10,247 nucleotides of DNA from positions 1 to 10,247 of the forward strand of contig CAKZOQ010000108.1 in assembly GCA_937136445.1 (NCBI GenBank), in the 5' to 3' direction. The notes under the pieces were generated by a model that saw nothing but the letters and a program-made list of their open reading frames with translations, made no database searches and had not been told where the DNA came from. Each line of letters starts with the position of its first letter. Within the stretch, counting starts at the first letter, position 1. Positions 6,549 through 10,247 of this stretch are shown piece after piece. The translations under genes were made by a program, and so were the position numbers. The DNA is from an uncultured Gemmatimonadota bacterium (GTDB taxonomy: Bacteria; Gemmatimonadota; Gemmatimonadetes; Longimicrobiales; Gaopeijiaceae).

Positions 6549-7270
6549 CACATGCCCCCCTGGGGGCGGAAGTTGAACTGGATGGGCAGTCGCTCATACG
6601 GCAGATCCTGCGGCAGGGGTCCGAAGCGACCCTGGCCGGCGCACTCCACGGCACCCAGCGCCTCGAAGTCGAACTGGGTGTTCCCGGAGCGACTGGTGAA
6701 ATCGAGGTCCGCCACCGACCCGTCGGCCCGGATGACGAAGTAGACCGTGGTGGACCAGTTTCCCCCACCCTGCCACCGGAAGCAACGCTGAATCTGCCGG
6801 ATGATGTTGTTGTAGTACTGGGGGTAATCCCTGCGAACCCCCTCCAGGCGCACGTTGATGTCCTCTCCGGACTCCTCCGGCTCCTCCTCCTCCGGCTCCT
6901 CGGTGGTGGTGGCCGGGGTGGCTTCCTCGTCCTCCTCGGGGGGCACGTCCGGCGTCTCGGGCTCCGGCTGGACCTCCTCCTCCGCCGGCTCGGGCTCCGG
7001 GTCGTCCTCCTCCACCGGCACCGGGGTCTCGTCCTCGGGCTCGGGAGGCGGCGGGTCCGGCCGCTCCACCACGAGCTCCTCGGTGGGCGCCGACTCCTCT
7101 TCGGCCTGGACCGTCGCCGGGGGCGAGACCAGCTCGATCTCGTAGGCGGTGAACTCCAGGGGCGGGCGTGCCACCGCCGAGCTCACGACGATGGCCACCA
7201 GAAGGAGGGCGTGGATCCCCACGGAGAACCCCAGGGAGCGGCGATCGAAGGACTCGGGGCGTCCGCGCAT
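6548..7270 (-). CDS. tolA: TolA/TonB-family energy transducer of the Tol system
   Basis: Inner-membrane protein that spans the periplasm and passes TolQR motor force to TolB/Pal. The 240-aa product has a basic N-terminus, one transmembrane helix (about 14-34, GFSVGIHALLLVAIVV), an extended acidic linker rich in Glu, Pro and Asp (about 55-137), and a TonB/TolA-like C-terminal domain (about 148-237). In that domain are YYNNIIRQIQRCFRW, then TTVYFVIRADGSVADLDF, then FDFEALGAVECAGQGRFGPLP. The linker differs from the Ala/Lys/Glu helix of E. coli TolA and is closer to TonB's Pro-rich arm, but has no lysine; the whole protein lacks Lys. Cys163 and Cys210 may pair. Its position between tolR and tolB supports the TolA role over iron-transport TonB. 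It starts 15 nt after tolR with no clear ribosome site. Confidence 0.85.
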   Translation of the reverse strand: MRGRPESFDRRSLGFSVGIHALLLVAIVVSSAVARPPLEFTAYEIELVSPPATVQAEEESAPTEELVVERPDPPPPEPEDETPVPVEEDDPEPEPAEEEVQPEPETPDVPPEEDEEATPATTTEEPEEEEPEESGEDINVRLEGVRRDYPQYYNNIIRQIQRCFRWQGGGNWSTTVYFVIRADGSVADLDFTSRSGNTQFDFEALGAVECAGQGRFGPLPQDLPYERLPIQFNFRPQGGM

Positions 7271-7285
7271 GTCGGGCTCGGGCCG

Positions 7286-7726
7286 TCAGCGGTTGACGGC
7301 CGCCGGATACGGCTCGCCCACCACGGACCAGTCCACCCCGGAGCGCGCCACCGTGGTCATGACCTTGAGCACCGGTCCGTAGGGCGCCAGCGAATCGCCG
7401 CGGATGTACACCCGGTCGAAGCCGCCGGCGCTGGCGAGCTGGGGAAAGCTCTCTTCGAAGTCCTGGGCCGAGACGGCGCTTTCGGCGACGTAGATCTGGC
7501 CTTCCCGGGTCACCGTCACGAAGAAGGGGTCGTCCTGCGCCGTGAGCGGCTGCACCTCGGCACGGGGCACGCTCACCTCGATGCCGCCCTGCAGGACCGG
7601 CGCCGTGATGATGAAGATCACCAGGAGGGTGAAGGCCACGTCCACCAGGGAGGTGATGTTGATCTCGGAGTTCAGCGGCAGGTCGTCGCGGTTGCTCCCC
7701 CGACGGCGGCGACCCAGGGCGCTCAT
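7286..7726 (-). CDS. tolR: Biopolymer transport protein TolR (ExbD/TolR family)
   Basis: Single-span stator partner of TolQ in the proton-driven motor. The 146-aa length is normal. A basic cytoplasmic N-terminus (LGRRRRGSNRDD) leads into INITSLVDVAFTLLVIFIITAP, the signature ExbD/TolR helix (about 24-44), with the proton-path Asp at residue 29. A periplasmic domain follows (about 46-146) with VTREGQIYV and the conserved RVYIRGDSLAPYGPVLKVM. It overlaps tolQ by ATGA; GAAGG lies six bases before the start. ExbD is the alternative name for the family, but the gene sits directly between tolQ and tolA, upstream of tolB and pal, which argues for TolR. Confidence 0.94.
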   Translation of the reverse strand: MSALGRRRRGSNRDDLPLNSEINITSLVDVAFTLLVIFIITAPVLQGGIEVSVPRAEVQPLTAQDDPFFVTVTREGQIYVAESAVSAQDFEESFPQLASAGGFDRVYIRGDSLAPYGPVLKVMTTVARSGVDWSVVGEPYPAAVNR

Positions 7727-8451
7727 ACGCGGCCTTCGCGGGCCAACGTCCCGATGAACTCGCTGCTGAAGCCCTCCAGCTCTCCGCTCACCAGGTTCAG
7801 GCGGCTCACGAAGTGGTTGTAGGCGATGACGGCCGGGATGGCCACGGCCAGCCCGGCCACGGTGGTGACCAGCGCCTCGGCCACCCCGGGAGCCACCGCC
7901 CCGATGTTGGTGGAGCCGGCGGCGGTGATGCCCAGGAAGGCGTTCATGACCCCGATGACGGTGCCCATGAGCCCCAGAAGGGGGCTGATGGACCCGATGA
8001 CGGCGAGCCAGGTCAGCCCGTGGGCGAGCTCGTCCCGCTCCTCCGCTTCTTCCTTTTCCAGCACCAGGCGGAGGGCCTCGAGCTGGGTCAGGGAGAGCCC
8101 CCGCTCGGTGGGTGTGTCGTCCCGCAGGGCGCCGGGGCGGAGCTCACTGAAGAAGTTCACGCCCTGCCGGAACACCCGGCCATAGGGCGAGTCGGGGAGG
8201 GCGAGGATCGCCTTGTAGGCATCCTCCAGCCGCTGGGCCCGCTCCATCTGCTCCAGGAAGCGGTCCCCCTGGAGGCGAACCTCACGGAACTGCCGCCACT
8301 TGTGGAAGATCAGCCACCACGAGGCGACGCTGAAGGCCAGCAGGATCAGGAGGACGAGCTGGGTGGGAAGCGTCCCCCCCACGATCATCTGGAACGCCGA
8401 CTGGGGCGCGCCGTCCACCTGGAGTACGGCCAGGACGGCCGGAAGGCTCAC
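7723..8451 (-). CDS. tolQ: Proton channel protein TolQ (MotA/TolQ/ExbB family)
   Basis: Inner-membrane stator that with TolR converts proton flow into movement of the TolA-like protein. From GTG 8451 it is 242 aa, close to the usual 230. Three transmembrane helices are expected: about 28-49 (LPTQLVLLILLAFSVASWWL), 146-170, and 188-211. The last two carry the family hallmarks SPLLGLMGTVIGVMNAF and EALVTTVAGLAVAIPAVIAYN. A long cytoplasmic loop lies between helices 1 and 2. I chose GTG because its GTGA overlaps the epimerase stop and a GAGGAGGAGG site sits just upstream. ATG 8388 (MIVGG) lacks a ribosome site. The frame is open to 8664, but that part is the epimerase read out of frame. Confidence 0.94.
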   Translation of the reverse strand: MSLPAVLAVLQVDGAPQSAFQMIVGGTLPTQLVLLILLAFSVASWWLIFHKWRQFREVRLQGDRFLEQMERAQRLEDAYKAILALPDSPYGRVFRQGVNFFSELRPGALRDDTPTERGLSLTQLEALRLVLEKEEAEERDELAHGLTWLAVIGSISPLLGLMGTVIGVMNAFLGITAAGSTNIGAVAPGVAEALVTTVAGLAVAIPAVIAYNHFVSRLNLVSGELEGFSSEFIGTLAREGRV

Positions 8452-9476
8452 GCCTCCTCCTCGGCCCCGGTGCTGGAGCGGCTGGGCACCTCCCCTCCCC
8501 CGATGGTCCCGCCCTGATCGGCGATGTGCTGGTAGGTCTCCCGGAGGCCCTCCTCCAGGCTGAAGCGTGGCGCCCACCCCTGGGCGCGGAGACGCGTGGT
8601 GTCGAGCGTGCTGTGCCGTAGCTCTCCAGGTCGCTCGCCGCGGTATTCCCGGCCGGGCCGGCACCCGGCGATGGACTCCAGCGCGTCGGCCAGGCGATTC
8701 ACGCTCGTGCCGACGCCGGTGCCCACGTTGTAGGCCACCCGGTCCAACCCCGTGGCGTCGTCGTCTCCGTCCTCGTCCTGCAGGAGGTCCGAGGCCAGGA
8801 GGTTGGCGGAGACGATGTCCCGGACGAAGACGTAGTCTCGGGTCTGCTCGCCGTCCCCGAAGATCGTCAGGGATTCGTCGTGGAGGAGCCGGTTGGAGAA
8901 GATGGCCACCACGCCGGCCTCCCCGTGGGGGTCCTGACGAGGCCCGTAGACGTTGGAGTAGCGCAGCGCCACGTACTCCAGGCCCCGCACCATCCGGTAG
9001 TAGTTCAGATAGAGCTCGCCGGTGAGCTTGGTGACGCCGTAGGGCGACAGCGGGAGCTTCGGCGCGGATTCGGGCGTTGGGACCTCTTCAGGCTCCCCGT
9101 AGACGACTCCCCCGCTGCTCACGAAGACCAGGCGTCGCGTCCCCACCTCAAGTGCCCCCTCACAGATGTTGAGTAGACCCAACAGGTTGATGGAGGCGTC
9201 CTTCCGCGGATCGTTCACCGATACACGGACGTCGATCTGCGCTGCGTGGTGGTTCACCAGGTCGAACCGCACCTCCCGGAAGAGGTTCCGGAGCTCGTCG
9301 TCCCGCACGTCCATCTCGACGAACTCGGCGTCGTCCGGGACGTTGGAGCGGCGACCGGACGAGAGATCGTCCACCACCCACACCTCGTCGCCGCGGTCCA
9401 GATAGGCGTCGGCCAGGTGGCTTCCGATGAACCCGGCACCGCCGGTGACCAGGACCCTACGTTTCTCTGCCGCCAT
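8448..9476 (-). CDS. NAD-dependent sugar-nucleotide epimerase/dehydratase (UDP-glucose 4-epimerase-like)
   Basis: Extended short-chain dehydrogenase that very likely acts on an NDP-sugar in the cytoplasm. The 342-aa product opens with VLVTGGAGFIGSHL (GxxGxxG at 12-18), then an acidic VVDDLSSG (Asp36/37, NAD-type). FVSSGGVVYGE precedes the catalytic pair in SPYGVTK (Tyr146, Lys150), and RYSNVYGPRQDP and DYVFVRD follow. This pattern is closest to GalE-like 4-epimerases, but close relatives include UDP-glucuronate epimerases and decarboxylases, so the substrate is open. An acidic loop (DEDGDDD, 234-240) and an extra hydrophilic tail (about 321-342) stand out. The ATG has a weak AGGCGAG site. It is the first gene after a terminator and overlaps tolQ by GTGA, so it heads the tol transcript. 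No convincing promoter was seen in 9477-9548. Confidence 0.88.
   Translation of the reverse strand: MAAEKRRVLVTGGAGFIGSHLADAYLDRGDEVWVVDDLSSGRRSNVPDDAEFVEMDVRDDELRNLFREVRFDLVNHHAAQIDVRVSVNDPRKDASINLLGLLNICEGALEVGTRRLVFVSSGGVVYGEPEEVPTPESAPKLPLSPYGVTKLTGELYLNYYRMVRGLEYVALRYSNVYGPRQDPHGEAGVVAIFSNRLLHDESLTIFGDGEQTRDYVFVRDIVSANLLASDLLQDEDGDDDATGLDRVAYNVGTGVGTSVNRLADALESIAGCRPGREYRGERPGELRHSTLDTTRLRAQGWAPRFSLEEGLRETYQHIADQGGTIGGGEVPSRSSTGAEEEA
8453..8462 (-). promoter_or_regulatory. Ribosome binding site that sets the tolQ GTG start
   Basis: GAGGAGGAGG on the minus strand, ending one base before the tolQ GTG; its repeated AGG units give SD cores at 4-7 nt spacing. The same bases encode the Glu-Glu-Glu end of the epimerase, so tolQ translation is probably coupled to it. 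Confidence 0.65.
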
Positions 9477-9499
9477 GTCGCTCGCCTGAGGGGGTTGGA

Positions 9500-9519
9500 G
9501 TCGGGCGCTTCGGCCCGAC
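9500..9519 (-). other. Small hairpin in the leader of the epimerase gene
   Basis: GTCGGGC and GCCCGAC form a 7-bp perfect stem around a 6-base loop, 24 bases before the epimerase ATG. No T-run follows. It could sit in the 5' leader of the epimerase-tol mRNA; chance is also possible in such GC-rich DNA. Confidence 0.3.
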
Positions 9520-9548
9520 CTGGGTGCCAGAATCGTGCCGCCTCAACG

Positions 9549-9585
9549 AAAAACCGCCCTCCCGCCGATCCGGCGGTGAGAGCGG
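9549..9585 (-). terminator. Rho-independent terminator of the right-hand gene
   Basis: Minus-strand RNA: CCGCTCTC, bulged A, CCGCCG, loop GAT, CGGCGG, GAGGGCGG, then TTTTT. The stem is 14 pairs with one G-U wobble and one bulge, ending directly at a five-T run. It begins 25 bases after the stop of the 9611-10247 gene. It is the only textbook terminator in the window and separates that gene from the epimerase-tol cluster. The G-U pair becomes A-C on the other strand, so the direction is minus. Confidence 0.9.
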
Positions 9586-9610
9586 CCGAAGAATCCGGAG
9601 ACCGGACTCC

Positions 9611-10247
9611 TCAGGGCATCCTGCGGGCCAACTGCACCACGATGCCCTGCTCGAAGACAGCGTCGTCCATCTCCATGATGCGCGCCGAAGCCATACCGGG
9701 CCGCACGCCCACCACCTGGAGTCGACCCTCCACCACATTCGAGCCCGCCAGAGGATTTAGGTATTCGAATTCATCACCGATGGCAATGCCCTGCTCCGAC
9801 CCCAGGTCGAGGAAGGCCACGCTGCCCACGTCCTGGACCTCGTTGAAGCCCGCGAAGCCCATGATCATGGCACGCGGCCCGTCCATGACGGCCTCGGGAT
9901 AGACACCCTCCTCCACCCCGTACTCCGGCAGGGGACCTACCTCGTCGCCGAAGCCGATGCGGGCATACTCCTGCGTCACCACCGCCACGGCGACCCCGGC
10001 GTCCACGTCGGTGACCGACAGGAGCCCGGTGGGCCGGACGACCTGTCCCACGCCTTCGATGGAATGGGTCACCCGATAGGTGCGGAGATTGGCTCCGACC
10101 GGTGGAGCGGGCCCGTCGAAGCTGAAGCGAACCCGGTCGTAGGAGCGAGGCGTCTCCGAACGGTTGTTGGTGCCGGCGAAGCGCTCCAGGGTGCCGATAG
10201 CCGACGGGTCTCGACCCGGCTCCATGAGCCAGGGCGCCGACAGGGCG
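9611..10247 (-). CDS. Unrecognised protein, C-terminal part only (possible envelope protein)
   Basis: The frame is open from the window edge for 211 codons to TGA at 9611, so the N-terminus lies outside; the internal ATG at 10225 need not be a start. I do not recognise the gene. The visible part is beta-rich and acidic, with no membrane segment. It has two similar-looking modules. One is around RTYRVTHSIEGVGQVVRPTGLLSVTDVDAG (split here for length: RTYRVTHSIEGVGQ, then VVRPTGLLSVTDVDAG). The other is around GSVAFLDLGSEQGIAIGDEF followed by GRLQVVGVRPGMASARIMEM. The second form (G-x-A/I-GDEF ... V-G-R-L-x-V ... A-x-A-R-I) is like small beta domains found at the end of LysM-type or flagellar FlgT-like envelope proteins; that link is a guess from memory of the pattern. 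It ends with ARRMP just before a strong terminator. Confidence 0.75.
   Translation of the reverse strand, partial: ALSAPWLMEPGRDPSAIGTLERFAGTNNRSETPRSYDRVRFSFDGPAPPVGANLRTYRVTHSIEGVGQVVRPTGLLSVTDVDAGVAVAVVTQEYARIGFGDEVGPLPEYGVEEGVYPEAVMDGPRAMIMGFAGFNEVQDVGSVAFLDLGSEQGIAIGDEFEYLNPLAGSNVVEGRLQVVGVRPGMASARIMEMDDAVFEQGIVVQLARRMP

Noticed and set aside
6532..6768. N-terminal extension of TolB to 529 residues
   Set aside because: The added part overlaps the tolA C-terminal domain and would bury the obvious signal peptide that starts at 6531.
6855..7145. Ser/Gly-repeat protein on the plus strand
   Set aside because: It is the complement of the Glu/Pro codons (GAG, GAA, CCG) of the TolA-like linker; the repeat look comes from that.
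5119..7822. Two long overlapping plus-strand frames (5119-6576 and 6443-7822)
   Set aside because: Both are antisense to tolB, tolA and tolR, which have firm family motifs. No ribosome sites or domains support them.
8452..8664. N-terminal extension of TolQ to 313 residues
   Set aside because: The extension is Arg/Gly/His-rich, lies wholly within the epimerase gene, and would make TolQ much longer than the family. GTG 8451 with a strong ribosome site and GTGA overlap is better.
9507..9528. Sigma54-like promoter (TGGCAC) before the epimerase
   Set aside because: The -24 half TGGCAC is present, but the required GC at the -12 position is missing (GG is found), so the motif fails.

Overview
The window is very GC-rich bacterial chromosome. 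All eleven genes I can support lie on the minus strand, so transcription runs from high to low coordinates. Two of the genes run off the window: the product at the right edge lacks its N-terminus, and lptD at the left edge lacks its C-terminus. A complete Tol-Pal set, a TatC and an LptD show a diderm (Gram-negative type) bacterium with an outer membrane. The LptD is of the 'putative LPS assembly protein' type seen in Bacteroidota and Gemmatimonadota rather than the classical proteobacterial form. Together with the high GC, the Arg-rich/Lys-poor proteins and the tol-pal/nrdR/tatC/lptD order, this makes me favour Gemmatimonadota or a neighbour. That placement is inference, not proof.

Layout in transcription order: (1) The 3' part of an unrecognised gene (10247-9611) ends at a clear intrinsic terminator (9585-9549). 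(2) A sugar-nucleotide epimerase of the extended SDR family (9476-8448) overlaps tolQ by 4 nt (GTGA). tolQ (8451-7723) overlaps tolR by 4 nt (ATGA). tolR (7726-7286), a TolA/TonB-like transducer (7270-6548) and tolB (6531-5179) follow at very short spacings. (3) A 178-nt gap carries a 16-bp perfect palindrome and a promoter-like sequence ahead of pal (5000-4407). (4) A 91-nt gap holds a 17-bp-stem hairpin. After it come cpoB/ybgF (4315-3500), nrdR (3484-2987), tatC (2916-2098) and lptD (2101 to beyond position 1), again tightly packed, with an ATGA overlap between tatC and lptD.

How the genes fit together: TolQ-TolR form the proton-driven inner-membrane motor. The TolA-like protein crosses the periplasm, TolB is the periplasmic propeller, Pal anchors the outer membrane to peptidoglycan, and CpoB is the usual TPR/coiled-coil accessory. 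LptD inserts lipopolysaccharide (or its equivalent) into the outer membrane. The epimerase may supply sugar nucleotides for surface glycans, and TatC exports folded proteins to the periplasm. NrdR, a repressor of ribonucleotide reductase genes, is the one non-envelope member. I found no mobile element, CRISPR, tRNA, rRNA or defence system. The window is a well-understood envelope cluster. Its less usual points are in regulation (the elements around pal, a tiny ORF bridging tolA and tolB) and in the lysine-free acidic TolA-like protein.
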